Shown here in pieces: positions 1 through 10,884 of a stretch of DNA of 64,000 nt. Origin of the DNA: Mesorhizobium sp. AR02 (GTDB lineage: Bacteria; Pseudomonadota; Alphaproteobacteria; Rhizobiales; Rhizobiaceae); NCBI RefSeq assembly GCF_024746835.1, contig NZ_CP080531.1, positions 3,162,001-3,226,000 on the forward strand, given 5' to 3'. The position numbers and the translations under genes are program-made. Within the stretch, counting starts at the first letter, position 1. Every line of letters begins with the position of its first letter. The notes beneath the pieces are model-generated. The model saw only the letters and a program-made list of their open reading frames with translations. It was not told the DNA's origin and searched no databases.

Positions 1-983
1 CGGTCGACGGTGGCGTGGCCGCTGAGCAGGCCGAGATAGGCGATGGCCGAATGCGCGCCGTTGAGCAGCCTGAGCTTCATGTCCTCGAACGGGCCGACAT
101 CGCCGACCATGGTGACGCCGAATCTTTCCCAGGCCGGCCGGCCCCCCGGAAAATTGTCTTCGACCACCCATTGGCGGAAGGGCTCGGTCATCACGGGCCA
201 GGCATCCTCGACGCCAAGCTCACCGGCGATCCGCGCCCGGTCGGCATCGGTGGTCGCCGGCACGATGCGGTCGACCATGCTCGACGGAAAGGCGACCTGG
301 TTTGCGATGTGGCCGGCGATGGCGGTATCGCCCGTTGAGCCGCGCTCGGCATCGCGCAACGCGGCGAATTCGGTCAGCAGCCGATGCAGTGTGGCGCCAT
401 TGGCCGGCAGGTTGTCACAGCAGAGCACGGTGAAGGGCGGGGTGCCGGCGGCCAGTCTCCGGGCAAGCGCCTCGGCGAGAAAGCCATGCGCGGTCTTCGG
501 CAGCCGCGGATTTGCCAGATCGTGGACGATGTCGGGATGGGTGGCGTCCAGTCCGCCGCCCGCGGCCCTGAGATAGGCCTTCTCCGTGATGGTCAGCGTG
601 ACGATCCGGGTGCGCGGATCGGTCAGTGCGGCCAGCACCGCGTTGGGGTCTTCCGGCGCCACAAGCAGCGACTGAATCGAGCCGATGACGCGCAGCTCCT
701 CCTCGCCGCTGCTGCGGACCGCCAGCGTGTAAAGCCCGCCCTGCGGCGCCAGCGCGTCGCGCGTATCGGGGCTGCGCAAGGAGACGCCGATGATGCCCCA
801 CTCCATCTCGCCTGCAGCCAGGCAGTCATCGACATAGGCAGCCTGATGCGCGCGATGGAAGGCGCCGACACCGAGATGAACAATGCCTGATGCAACCCTG
901 CCGCGATCATATGCAGGGATTTTGGCCCCGGCAGGCAACTGTTGTAGCGTGGCGTCGGACAGATGGCTTCTGGTCATCGTCAT
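1..983 (-). CDS. Fructuronate reductase-like mannitol dehydrogenase family protein (partial)
   Basis: Reads right to left from the ATG at 983-981 (a second ATG at 977 is equally possible) and runs off the left edge, so the C-terminus is missing. The visible ~327 residues have the N-terminal Rossmann region of the long-chain mannitol dehydrogenase family (VHLGVGAFHRAHQA near residue 30, then EWGIIGVSLRS) and the start of the catalytic domain (MVDRIVP, FPGGRPAWE). In this family UxuB reduces D-fructuronate to D-mannonate with NADH; other members act on mannitol or tagaturonate. The divergent uxaC 139 bp away makes a hexuronate role the best reading. Substrate is inferred from context, not from a diagnostic residue. 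Confidence 0.8.
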   Translation of the reverse strand, partial: MTMTRSHLSDATLQQLPAGAKIPAYDRGRVASGIVHLGVGAFHRAHQAAYVDDCLAAGEMEWGIIGVSLRSPDTRDALAPQGGLYTLAVRSSGEEELRVIGSIQSLLVAPEDPNAVLAALTDPRTRIVTLTITEKAYLRAAGGGLDATHPDIVHDLANPRLPKTAHGFLAEALARRLAAGTPPFTVLCCDNLPANGATLHRLLTEFAALRDAERGSTGDTAIAGHIANQVAFPSSMVDRIVPATTDADRARIAGELGVEDAWPVMTEPFRQWVVEDNFPGGRPAWERFGVTMVGDVGPFEDMKLRLLNGAHSAIAYLGLLSGHATVD

Positions 984-1121
984 ACCGGGGCTGAGGGGCG
1001 GTGAATGACAGGCGGCGTAACACCTGTTTGCGCCTGCCGCAAGGATGCCGCTTTGCCAGCACACATTGACTTCGCCTTGGCCCGAACGTACCGGTATCCA
1101 GACTGGAGGAGCCGCTTTCCC

Positions 1122-2531
1122 ATGGTCGCGCTGACCGATCCGGACCTGCTGTTTCCGTCCGAAGCGCATTCGCGCTCGCTTGCCCGCGACCTCTACGCCG
1201 GCGTCAAGAACCTGCCCATCGTCAGCCCGCATGGCCACACCGATCCGCGCTGGTATGCGCTGAACGAGCCGTTCCCGGATCCGGCGCAACTGCTGATCGT
1301 GCCCGACCACTACATTTTCCGCATGCTGTTCAGCCAGGGCGTGCGGCTGGAAGATCTCGGCGTGGCGACCCTTGACGGCGCGCCGATAGAGACCGACGGC
1401 AGGACGATCTGGCGGCGCTTTGCCGAGCACTATTACCTGTTTCGCGGCGCACCGACCCGGCTGTGGTTCGACCATGTGCTGGCGCATCTGTTCGGCATCG
1501 AAGAGCCGCTGAATGCCACGACAGCCGACCGCCATTACGACACGATCGCGACGGTGCTGCAGTGGGAGAATTTCCGCCCCCGCGCCTTGTTCGAGCGGTT
1601 CAACATCGAGGTCATCGCCACGACCGAAGGCGCGCTCGACGATCTCAAATGGCATAAGATGATCCGCGACAGCGGCTGGGAGGGCCGCGTTGTCACCGCC
1701 TATCGTCCAGACGCGGTTGTCGATCCCGATTTCGAAGGTTTTTTGGCCAATCTCGACCGGCTCGGCGAGATCACCGGCTGCGACACTGGCAACTGGGCCG
1801 GCTATCTCGACGCGCATCGCCAGCGCCGCGCCTTCTTCAAGAGTTTTGGCGCGACTTCGTCCGACCACGGCCATCCGACGGCCGAGACCGCCAATCTCTC
1901 TGATGCGGCGGCGCAGGAACTGTTCAACCGCATCCGCCGCGGTTCGGAAGATGAGCGCGAGCGCAAACTGTTCCGCGCCCAGATGCTCACCGAAATGGCC
2001 AAGATGAGCCGGGATGACGGGCTGGTGCTGCAGATCCATCCCGGCTCGTGGCGCAACCATTCGCCTGACGTTTTCCGAAAGTTTGGTCGCGACAAGGGCT
2101 TCGATATCCCGACGCGGACCGACTATGTGACGGCGCTGAAGCCGCTGCTCGACTGCGTCGGGCTGGAGCGTGACCTGACCGTCATCCTCTTCACGCTCGA
2201 CGAAACCAGCTATGCGCGCGAACTGGCGCCGCTGGCCGGCGTTTATCCGGCGCTGAAGCTCGGCCCCGCCTGGTGGTTCCACGACAGTCCGGAAGGCATG
2301 CGCAGGTTCCGCGAGATGACGACGGAGACGGCCGGCTTCTACAACACTGTCGGCTTCAACGACGACACGCGCGCCTTTCCCTCGATCCCGGCCCGCCACG
2401 ACGTGGCGCGCCGCGTCGACTGCGCCTTCCTCGCGCGCCTCGTCGCCGAACACCGGCTGCGCGAGGACGAGGCGCATGAGCTGGCAGGGGAATTGGCCTA
2501 TACGCTGGCGAAGAAAGCCTACCGGCTCTGA
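1122..2531 (+). CDS. uxaC: Glucuronate (uronate) isomerase
   Basis: A 469-residue protein, the usual UxaC length. It converts D-glucuronate to D-fructuronate and D-galacturonate to D-tagaturonate, the first step of hexuronate catabolism in the cytoplasm. Family sequence is clear: PIVSPHGHTDPRWYA near the N-terminus, the metal-binding HGH, and a C-terminal GPAWWFHDSPEGMRR stretch. The frame is open back to 1005, but the ATG at 1122 is chosen because GGAGGA (1105-1110) precedes it and the upstream residues do not fit the family. Divergent from the uxuB-like gene and followed after 28 bp by a kdgF-like gene, forming a small uronate module. Confidence 0.95.
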   Translation: MVALTDPDLLFPSEAHSRSLARDLYAGVKNLPIVSPHGHTDPRWYALNEPFPDPAQLLIVPDHYIFRMLFSQGVRLEDLGVATLDGAPIETDGRTIWRRFAEHYYLFRGAPTRLWFDHVLAHLFGIEEPLNATTADRHYDTIATVLQWENFRPRALFERFNIEVIATTEGALDDLKWHKMIRDSGWEGRVVTAYRPDAVVDPDFEGFLANLDRLGEITGCDTGNWAGYLDAHRQRRAFFKSFGATSSDHGHPTAETANLSDAAAQELFNRIRRGSEDERERKLFRAQMLTEMAKMSRDDGLVLQIHPGSWRNHSPDVFRKFGRDKGFDIPTRTDYVTALKPLLDCVGLERDLTVILFTLDETSYARELAPLAGVYPALKLGPAWWFHDSPEGMRRFREMTTETAGFYNTVGFNDDTRAFPSIPARHDVARRVDCAFLARLVAEHRLREDEAHELAGELAYTLAKKAYRL

Positions 2532-2559
2532 CGCATGCGTCCGCGATGAGGAGATGACG

Positions 2560-2889
2560 ATGACGAAGATCTTCGCGCATGCCGGCGAGGCCGCGTGGAC
2601 GCCGACGCCAGACGGCAACCGCCGCCGCGTTCTCCTCTCCACCGATGAGCTGATGCTGGTCGAATTCGGCTTTGACAAGGGCGGCGTCGGTGCCCTGCAT
2701 TCGCACCCGCATGTCCAGTCAAGCTACGTTGCCGAAGGCCGTTTCGAGGTGACCAACGGGCGGACTGAGATCCTCGAGGCCGGCGGCAGCTTTATCGTGC
2801 CGTCCGGTCTGGTGCACGGCGTCAAGGCACTGGAAGCGGGGCGGCTGGTCGACAGTTTTACGCCGCACCGGGCCGATTTTCTTGCCTGA
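2560..2889 (+). CDS. KdgF-like cupin protein (uronate/pectin degradation)
   Basis: A 109-residue single-domain cupin. The metal-binding cupin motif is visible: GALHSHPHVQSSYVAEGRFE (two or three His and one Glu) and a second motif GGSFIVPSGLVHG. KdgF proteins linearise 4,5-unsaturated uronate monomers to the keto form; the adjacent uxaC supports a uronate role. ATG at 2560 is preferred to the in-frame ATG at 2554 because GAGGAG (2548-2553) is then six bases upstream. It could act on a different sugar acid, since small cupins are poorly diagnostic. Confidence 0.75.
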   Translation: MTKIFAHAGEAAWTPTPDGNRRRVLLSTDELMLVEFGFDKGGVGALHSHPHVQSSYVAEGRFEVTNGRTEILEAGGSFIVPSGLVHGVKALEAGRLVDSFTPHRADFLA

Positions 2890-2933
2890 GGGCGAGCCGC
2901 GGCCGATTTTGCGACCATTTCCGAAAATGAAAA

Positions 2934-2958
2934 CCCGCGCCCTCAGAGAAGGCGCGGG
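2934..2958 (-). terminator. Rho-independent terminator of the aldehyde dehydrogenase gene
   Basis: Eight-base-pair G+C stem, CCCGCGCC (2934-2941) pairing with GGCGCGGG (2951-2958), with a nine-base loop. Read on the minus strand the stem is followed by TTTTCATTTT, a U-rich tail, so it serves the leftward gene ending at 3070. On the plus strand there is no T run after it. Confidence 0.65.
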
Positions 2959-3069
2959 CGGTTGCCTGGGCGCTTGTCGCGCCGCGGTACTCGAGACATC
3001 ACCGCAGGATCGAAAGCCTGCCGGATCATAGTGAACATAAACTTAATGCGCGGAGGTCATGGCGCTTGA

Positions 3070-4491
3070 TCAGGTGATCCGGTGAAGCAAGCCGAAAAGC
3101 CGCTCGAACGTCTTGCCATAGGGTGGGCGCAGCAGAGCGCCGGCGCTCAAGCGCGACTGCAGGAAAACCGGCTTCTCCTTGCTGAAGGTGCGGAACCCCC
3201 ATTCGCCGTGATAGGCGCCCATACCGCTGGCACCGACACCGCCGAAGGGTTGGTTCTCCTGCACCAGATGCAGCATGCAGTCGTTGATGGTGACGCCGCC
3301 GGCGACGGTCTCGCGCAGGATGCGCTGGCGATTGCCGCCGTCGTTGCCGAACCAGTACAGCGCCAGTGGCCGGTCCGCCCGGTTCACATGGTCGATCGCG
3401 TCGTCGACGGTGGCATATTCGACGATCGGCAGCACCGGACCGAAAATCTCTTCGCGCATCAGCCGCAGGTCCGGGCCGGCATTGCTGACCAGGGTTGGCA
3501 AAAGCTTCCGGCTCGTGTCGCTGAGGTCTTCGCCGGCCGGGTTGATTTCGACAATTTCGGCGCCGGCGTCGCGGGCTTCCGCGATCATGGCGCGCAGGCG
3601 CTGAAAGTGCCGGTCGCTGATGATGGCGGTATAATCGGGATTGTCGCGCAGCGTTGGGTAGAGCCGCGCCACCGCGGCTGCAAGCTTGGCGGCGACCGAA
3701 CCGGCCTGTCCCTTGGGCACCAGCAGATAGTCCGGTGCGATACAGGTCTGCCCGGCATTGAGCAGCTTGCCGTAGGCGATGCTGGCTGTTGCCGCATCGA
3801 GATCGCAGGAGGGGTCGAAGATCGCCGGCGACTTGCCGCCGAGCTCGAGCGTGACCGGGGTCAGATTGGCGGCAGCGGCGAGCGCGACCTGGCGGCCGAC
3901 CGCCGTCGAGCCGGTGAACAGCAGATGATCGAACGGCATCGACACGAAGGCCTTGCCCATCTCGGCATCGCCGGTGATGACGCCGAGCTCATCCGGGGCG
4001 AAGTGCTCGCCGGCGAGTTTTGCGAGCAGTTCCGAGAAAGCCGGCGTCAGTTCGGACGGCTTGACCAGCACGCGGTTGCCGGCGGCGAGTGCTGCCGTGA
4101 CCGGCGCGACGGCGAGCTGGAACGGGTAATTCCAGGGCGATACGATGCCGACGACACCGAGCGGCTGCGGCAGCAGGCGATTTCGGCCCGGCAGGAACGG
4201 CAAGGTGGTGGCGATACGACGCTCCCGCATCCAGCCTTTCAGATGGGACAGCGTGTGGCGGATGCCGGCGCGCACGACAAACAGCTCGGCAAGACGCGTC
4301 TCATGCGCCGAGCGGCTGCCAAAGTCGGCGTTGATCGCGGCGCAGATCTCCGCCTCATGCTGTTCAGTCAGCGCCAGCAGGCGCTTCAGGCGGTCTTTCC
4401 GCACGCTCAGGTCGGGAAAGGGTTGCTTCTCGAAGGCGGCGCGCTGCAGCTGGAACCGTTCGCCGAGGACGTCCTGTCTCACCTGCAGCAT
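3070..4491 (-). CDS. Coniferyl-aldehyde-type NAD(P)+ aldehyde dehydrogenase
   Basis: A 473-residue class 3-like aldehyde dehydrogenase. Landmarks: SPWNYPFQLAVAP (cofactor-binding region), FTGSTAVGR, the general base in LELGGKSPAIF, and the catalytic cysteine in NAGQTCIAPDYLLVP; the last motif is typical of CalB, which oxidises coniferyl aldehyde to ferulate. The ATG at 4491 is preferred to a start at 4518 because GGGAGGG lies just before it. It is a single gene with its own terminator. Substrate is uncertain: fatty and aromatic aldehyde dehydrogenases of this subgroup look alike. Confidence 0.85.
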   Translation of the reverse strand: MLQVRQDVLGERFQLQRAAFEKQPFPDLSVRKDRLKRLLALTEQHEAEICAAINADFGSRSAHETRLAELFVVRAGIRHTLSHLKGWMRERRIATTLPFLPGRNRLLPQPLGVVGIVSPWNYPFQLAVAPVTAALAAGNRVLVKPSELTPAFSELLAKLAGEHFAPDELGVITGDAEMGKAFVSMPFDHLLFTGSTAVGRQVALAAAANLTPVTLELGGKSPAIFDPSCDLDAATASIAYGKLLNAGQTCIAPDYLLVPKGQAGSVAAKLAAAVARLYPTLRDNPDYTAIISDRHFQRLRAMIAEARDAGAEIVEINPAGEDLSDTSRKLLPTLVSNAGPDLRLMREEIFGPVLPIVEYATVDDAIDHVNRADRPLALYWFGNDGGNRQRILRETVAGGVTINDCMLHLVQENQPFGGVGASGMGAYHGEWGFRTFSKEKPVFLQSRLSAGALLRPPYGKTFERLFGLLHRIT

Positions 4492-4761
4492 CGTGCCCTC
4501 CCTGGCTCGTCTGGCCAAGCTTACATCCTAGCGCGTGAAGGAATCCAGCGGGGGTGCAGGTGTCGCTGGGGAAGGTATGCCTTCGCCAGGCACGGCCAAT
4601 CAGTCCGCCAAATAAATTCCTGCCGTCAACAGCGGACGACTGTTCCGGTTGTGTTCCGAGAACGGCTGCGCTACTCCAAGACGTCACGCGGAGAGTCTCT
4701 TGATCGCTTCCCACATCCTCTCCAATTCCCGAAAATTCGCTTCCGGTTCGGTGTCCGTCTG

Positions 4762-6597
<1,836 letters not shown>

Positions 6598-6615
6598 AGG
6601 CCGTCCGCGCAATCG

Positions 6616-7428
6616 TCACATCTGTATCGACATGCCGCCATCGACGGTCAGGACATGCCCGTTGACGAAAGACGCCGCGTCGCTGGCGAGGAAAAGCGCG
6701 GCGCCGGCGATCTCTTGGGGCCGCCCCCAGCGCTGCAGCGGAACCCGCTGGCGGGCGAAGGCAACCAAATCAGGGTTTGCCGCCATCGCGGCATTGGTCT
6801 CGGTGGCAAACATTCCCGGCGCGATGGCGTTGCTGGTCACGCCGTGGGCGCCATATTCGACGGCGATGCTGCGCATCAGCCCGGTCAGGCCCTGCTTGGC
6901 CGCGGGATAGATGGCGTCGCCGGGCCGCGCCATCTCGCCGACGATCGAGGTCACCGCGATCAGCCGGCCATGGCCCTGGGCCTTCATGATCTCCGCCGCA
7001 TCGCGTGACAGCGAGATCGCCGACAAAAGATCCGTCCTGATCAGATCGAGGATGTCGTCGTCGTTGAACGCGGCGAGCGGCCGCCTGTCGCGGGCGCCGA
7101 CATTGTTGACAAGGATATCGAGCCGGCCGCGGGTCTTGCTGATTTCGGCGATCATTGCGCGGCCCGCCCCGATGTCGGCCACGTCGAAGACCGCAGCCTG
7201 CGCACTGCCGCCATTTCCGGTAATGGCGGCGACAGCGCGGTCGAGTGTCGCGGCGGTGCGTCCGGTCACCACGACATGGGCTCCGGCTTCGGCGAAGGCG
7301 CGCGCAATCTCGAAACCGAGGCCGCGTCCGCCGCCGGTGATCAGGGCCACACGCCCCTCCAGGGAAAATCGATCGAAAATGCTCAAAGCAGACGGCCTCT
7401 GCACGCATGGGACGGGAACCGATCCCAT
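6616..7428 (-). CDS. SDR family oxidoreductase (gluconate 5-dehydrogenase-like)
   Basis: Classical short-chain dehydrogenase of about 255-270 residues: cofactor motif TGGGRGLG, NNVG, catalytic Ser (VTSIVG) and YxxxK (YPAAKQG), and C-terminal VNGHVLTVDGGMSIQM. Convergent with recQ, with 18 bp between the stops. The ATG at 7428 gives an odd 15-residue leader; a TTG start at the AL/SIFDRF junction, preceded by AGAGG nine bases upstream, would give the usual family N-terminus. Substrate cannot be told from the sequence; IFDRFSLEGRVALITG resembles gluconate/2-deoxygluconate dehydrogenases. Confidence 0.85.
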   Translation of the reverse strand: MGSVPVPCVQRPSALSIFDRFSLEGRVALITGGGRGLGFEIARAFAEAGAHVVVTGRTAATLDRAVAAITGNGGSAQAAVFDVADIGAGRAMIAEISKTRGRLDILVNNVGARDRRPLAAFNDDDILDLIRTDLLSAISLSRDAAEIMKAQGHGRLIAVTSIVGEMARPGDAIYPAAKQGLTGLMRSIAVEYGAHGVTSNAIAPGMFATETNAAMAANPDLVAFARQRVPLQRWGRPQEIAGAALFLASDAASFVNGHVLTVDGGMSIQM

Positions 7429-7515
7429 GCGGCAATCGGCGGCTTATTCTCAAGCCTACCGTTCAATCGAAGCCGGTCAAATGAACTTAATGCGCGGGCG
7501 AATGCGTTTTGTCTG

Positions 7516-7651
7516 GAAGTACTGGTCTATGTGTTGGTCTGCGGCCGCGCGCTGACCGACATGGCCGAGCCACCCGACGTCAATGGCGCTTGTATTGCCA
7601 GGCTCAAGGCGTTGGGCGAGGTTTTTCCGGGCGCGATCGCGGCGCATGAAT
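7516..7651 (+). pseudogene. Decayed duplicate of the recQ HRDC C-terminus
   Basis: In one plus-strand frame this stretch reads VYVLVCGRALTDMAE...DVNG...RLKALGEVFPGAIAAHE. It lines up with the RecQ tail AYVVFSDRTLIDMAE...EVNG...KLKEFGQVFLSAIAAH (6430-6580), with a small internal deletion and many substitutions. It has no start and is not followed by a RecQ-like stop. It lies on the same strand as recQ, on the far side of the SDR gene, so it is best read as the remnant of a duplication or rearrangement rather than as a gene. Confidence 0.7.
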
Positions 7652-7956
7652 CCGAAGCCCGACGGCGCTATTTTTTGCAGACTGTGCCGTTTTTTTATGC
7701 ACTACTTGAATCGTCTGCTCGGTTACTTCTGTGATCCTGTTGCCGGCAAGCAACAAGCCAAGATGAAAAGCCCGCGGCGCGAATGCCGCTCTTGCTCTCC
7801 GAGATGTCTGGCCTCTCTACTGCAAACGGCGCACGGATTCTCGTTCAAAGCCTTCATAATCATGATGAGACACGCCTTGGGTCGTTGCAGTCGGCGCATC
7901 CGGCCGATGTTGTTGTGCCGATAGGGCGCGCGACGGGTCTTTTTTGAGGGCAAGGC

Positions 7957-10863
7957 ATGTCTGGCGTGACATTTCCGGGCGCGGCTCGTCGATCGGGCCG
8001 TGCGAGCGTTCTTCTTGCCACAACGGCCATGGCGGCCGTCCTGTTGGCCGTACTGCCAGCGGCAGCCGATAGTCTGCTGGTCGGCAGCGGCGGCGACGGC
8101 GGCACCAGCAGCTGGGGCAATGGCGGCGGCGGTGGCATCGGCGGTGGCGGTGGCGGCGTTGGGGACCAATTTTCGGGTGGCACTGGCGGCGGTATCAGCG
8201 GCGTCGGAGGCGGTGGCGCAACGGCTGCCGCGGGCGGCGGCGGCGGTGCGTTTGGCGGTGCAGGCGGTACCGGCGGGCACCCTGCCGGCGGCGCGGGCCC
8301 TGCTACCGTCAACCCCGGTGGCGCTGCTGGCGTCAACCCGGATGGATCGGGAGCCGACGGTGCTGGCGGCGGCCTTGGCGGTCTCTTGGGTGGCGGCGGT
8401 GGTGCAAATAACAGCGGCGGCGGCGGCGGCGGCAAAGTGGTCGATGGTGACGGCAACGACATCTCGGGCAAGACGCCGGATGCCGGCGCGAGTGGCCCCT
8501 CTTCGCTTATTCTGACCAACAGCGGAAGCTACGAATTCGTCGGCGTGGGCGGCGGCGGCGGCGGTAGCTGGGACCACGTTGGCGGTGACGGATCCGCGGG
8601 TGACCTTACCGTCTTTGGTGTCTCGCTGACCGTGAACCGCTCGATTCTGGTTGGCGGCGGCGGCGGCGGCGCGGGCGCCTTCGGTGTCGGCGGGGTTGGT
8701 GGGGCCGGCACGGTTTTGCTGGAGGACGGCGCCAGCCTTTCTGTAGGCGAAACGCTGCTGGTCGGCGGGATGGGCGGCAGCGGCGCTTCATCTTACACTG
8801 CGGTAGCCGGGGGCGGAGCGGGCGGCAGCGGTGCCGTTACAGTCGACTCCACCACATCCATCGCCATCGGTAGTGGGGGCGCAATTATCCTGGGTGGCAC
8901 CGGAGTTCCGGGAGTTCTCGTCGGTTCATATCTTGGACCCAGTGGCGCCGGTGGTGCAGGCACGCTGAACCTCGCGGGTGCGTTGAATTTCCAGAGCGGC
9001 GGCAGCTTTACCGTCAATGCCACAGGCACGTTCAATCTCGGCAATGCGGTTGCGAATGGGACTGTCGCCGGGACGATTTCGGGCCTGTCCAGCCTGACCA
9101 ATAACGGCGCGATCAATTTCAACCAATCGAACGCCGTCACGTTCTCACCCGCCATAAGCGGCGACGGCACGGTCACCCAGAACAGCGGCGGCACCGTTCT
9201 TGATGGTGCCAACACCTACACCGGCGCGACGACGGTGAATGGTGGCGTCCTGTCGGTGAACGGGTCGATTGCATCGTCCGTGCTGACGACGGTCAACAGT
9301 GGCGGCACGCTGGGGGGTACCGGCACGGTTGGCAACACAACGATCGTGGGCGGCGTTCTGGCGCCGGGTAACTCGATCGGCACCATCACGGTCGCGGGCG
9401 ATCTGACGTTCGGCGCTGGCTCCACATACAGCGTCGAGGTTTCGCCTGTTACGGCCGACCGCACCAACGTTACCGGCACGGCCGACCTCTCGGGCGGCAC
9501 GGTGGCGGTGATTTACCTGCCGGGCACTTTCGTGGCCAAGAGCTATACCATCCTCCATGCCGACGGGGGACTAGGCGGCACTGCATTCGCGGGCATCGAC
9601 GCCCCGACATTGCCGGGCCTTACAAGCAGCCTCGTCTATGACTACACCGCGAACGACGTTTATCTGCGGACGACTGCCGAGCCGACCATTGGCACCGGGC
9701 TCAACGAGAACCAGAAGAGCGTCGATACGGCACTCCTCGATTTTTTCGACCGGACCGGCTCGTTGCCCGGCGCGTTTGCCGGGCTTGACGCGAACGGGCT
9801 TTCCCAGGTGTCGGGCGAGGTCGCGGCCGGTGCTGCCAATGCCGGCATCGACAGCGCCGACCAGTTCATCAACGCGCTCGATGCCCAGGCAGGTCAGGGC
9901 GAGGCGGCACCGGCTGGTGGCGGCACGGCGACGGCTTATGCCGAAGACGGGGCGGGCGGCGACAAGGACCAGTTTGCCCCGCTCGGCATCAAGGCCAGTC
10001 ACAATGCCGACCTTGTGGGGTCTGTCTTCGCCAGCCGCTGGCAGGCATGGGGCGCCGTCTATGGCGGTTCGCAGAAGATCGGCGGAGATGCCGGCGTCGG
10101 CTCGCACGACACGAATTCGGACATTTTTGGCGTCGCCGGCGGCATCGTCCGGAACTGGGGCGACAGCCGTCTCGGCGTCGCGATGGGCGGCGGCTCGTCC
10201 AGCTTCTCGCTGTCGGACGGTCTCGGCTCCGGCCATGCCAACACTTTCAATGTCGGCGTGTTCGGCCGGCAGGGTTTTGGCGATGCCTATATCGGCGGCG
10301 TGCTGGCCTACGGGTTCAACGACACCAACACCAGCCGGGCGGTGCCGGGCGACACGCTGGAGGCGTCCTTCAACGCGCAGACCTGGTCGGGACGCGTCGA
10401 AGGCGGCTACCGGTTCGCGACGCCGGTTGCGGTGCTGACCCCCTATGCCGCCTTCCAGGCCACGGCCTATCACCTGCCGGGTTATGCCGAGACCAGCGCC
10501 GGTTCCGGTGTCTTTGCGCTCGGCTACGGATCCCAGACGACCACGGCGACGCGCTTCGAACTGGGCCTCAACCTCGACAAGGACATCCTCTTGCAGGATG
10601 GCGCGAAGCTGACGCTGTCGGGCCGCGCCGCCTGGGCGATCAACGGCAGCACCGGCCGCAAGGTGACAGCGACGTTCCAGGATCTGCCGGGCGCGACATT
10701 CACCATCGACGGGGCTGAGCCGGACACCAACGCAGCTCTCCTCAATGCCAGCGCGACATACACATCGAGCTCCGGCCTGTTTGCGTCGCTCGGCTTCCAG
10801 GGTGAATTCTCGGGCAATGTCCAGAGCTATGCAGGCAAGGCAAAGATCGGGATCAGCTGGTAG
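7957..10863 (+). CDS. Glycine-rich autotransporter (type Va secretion) outer-membrane protein
   Basis: A 968-residue protein. Residues ~15-38 form a long signal peptide (VLLATTAMAAVLLAVLPAAA). Residues ~40-330 are extraordinarily glycine-rich, with runs of GGGGG, resembling PGRS-like passengers. Residues ~360-510 carry autotransporter-associated repeats (GGTVLDGANTYTGATTVNGG, then GTGTVGNTTIVGGVLAPGNS). The last ~280 residues form an autotransporter beta-barrel, with barrel strands such as WQAWGAVYGGSQKIGGD and a C-terminal strand ending GKAKIGISW. It is expected to expose the passenger on the cell surface. No serine-protease or known adhesin motif was seen. Start chosen at the ATG preceding the signal peptide (GAGGGCAAGGC upstream). 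Confidence 0.92.
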   Translation: MSGVTFPGAARRSGRASVLLATTAMAAVLLAVLPAAADSLLVGSGGDGGTSSWGNGGGGGIGGGGGGVGDQFSGGTGGGISGVGGGGATAAAGGGGGAFGGAGGTGGHPAGGAGPATVNPGGAAGVNPDGSGADGAGGGLGGLLGGGGGANNSGGGGGGKVVDGDGNDISGKTPDAGASGPSSLILTNSGSYEFVGVGGGGGGSWDHVGGDGSAGDLTVFGVSLTVNRSILVGGGGGGAGAFGVGGVGGAGTVLLEDGASLSVGETLLVGGMGGSGASSYTAVAGGGAGGSGAVTVDSTTSIAIGSGGAIILGGTGVPGVLVGSYLGPSGAGGAGTLNLAGALNFQSGGSFTVNATGTFNLGNAVANGTVAGTISGLSSLTNNGAINFNQSNAVTFSPAISGDGTVTQNSGGTVLDGANTYTGATTVNGGVLSVNGSIASSVLTTVNSGGTLGGTGTVGNTTIVGGVLAPGNSIGTITVAGDLTFGAGSTYSVEVSPVTADRTNVTGTADLSGGTVAVIYLPGTFVAKSYTILHADGGLGGTAFAGIDAPTLPGLTSSLVYDYTANDVYLRTTAEPTIGTGLNENQKSVDTALLDFFDRTGSLPGAFAGLDANGLSQVSGEVAAGAANAGIDSADQFINALDAQAGQGEAAPAGGGTATAYAEDGAGGDKDQFAPLGIKASHNADLVGSVFASRWQAWGAVYGGSQKIGGDAGVGSHDTNSDIFGVAGGIVRNWGDSRLGVAMGGGSSSFSLSDGLGSGHANTFNVGVFGRQGFGDAYIGGVLAYGFNDTNTSRAVPGDTLEASFNAQTWSGRVEGGYRFATPVAVLTPYAAFQATAYHLPGYAETSAGSGVFALGYGSQTTTATRFELGLNLDKDILLQDGAKLTLSGRAAWAINGSTGRKVTATFQDLPGATFTIDGAEPDTNAALLNASATYTSSSGLFASLGFQGEFSGNVQSYAGKAKIGISW

Positions 10864-10884
10864 CGATCGGGATCAGCTGGTAGC
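10845..10884 (+). repeat. Perfect 20-bp tandem duplication across the autotransporter stop codon
   Basis: The 20 bases at 10845-10864 (last codons of the barrel strand, TAG stop and one base) are repeated exactly at 10865-10884. The first copy terminates the protein, so the second copy lies in the 3' untranslated region and does not alter the product. Confidence 0.9.

Noticed and set aside
3082..4761. A plus-strand frame continuous with recQ that would make a 1,171-residue fusion
   Set aside because: The first 560 codons are antisense to the aldehyde dehydrogenase or intergenic and have the Arg/Gly/Ala-rich composition of a high-GC shadow frame; RecQ has a normal length from 4762.
7723..8577. 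Minus-strand Ala-rich and Pro-rich frames opposite the autotransporter start
   Set aside because: They are the complement of the glycine codons of the passenger.
8070..8700. Short GGC/GGT repeats resembling a minisatellite or CRISPR-like array
   Set aside because: They encode the glycine-rich passenger, have no fixed unit or spacer, and no CRISPR array or cas gene was seen anywhere in the window.
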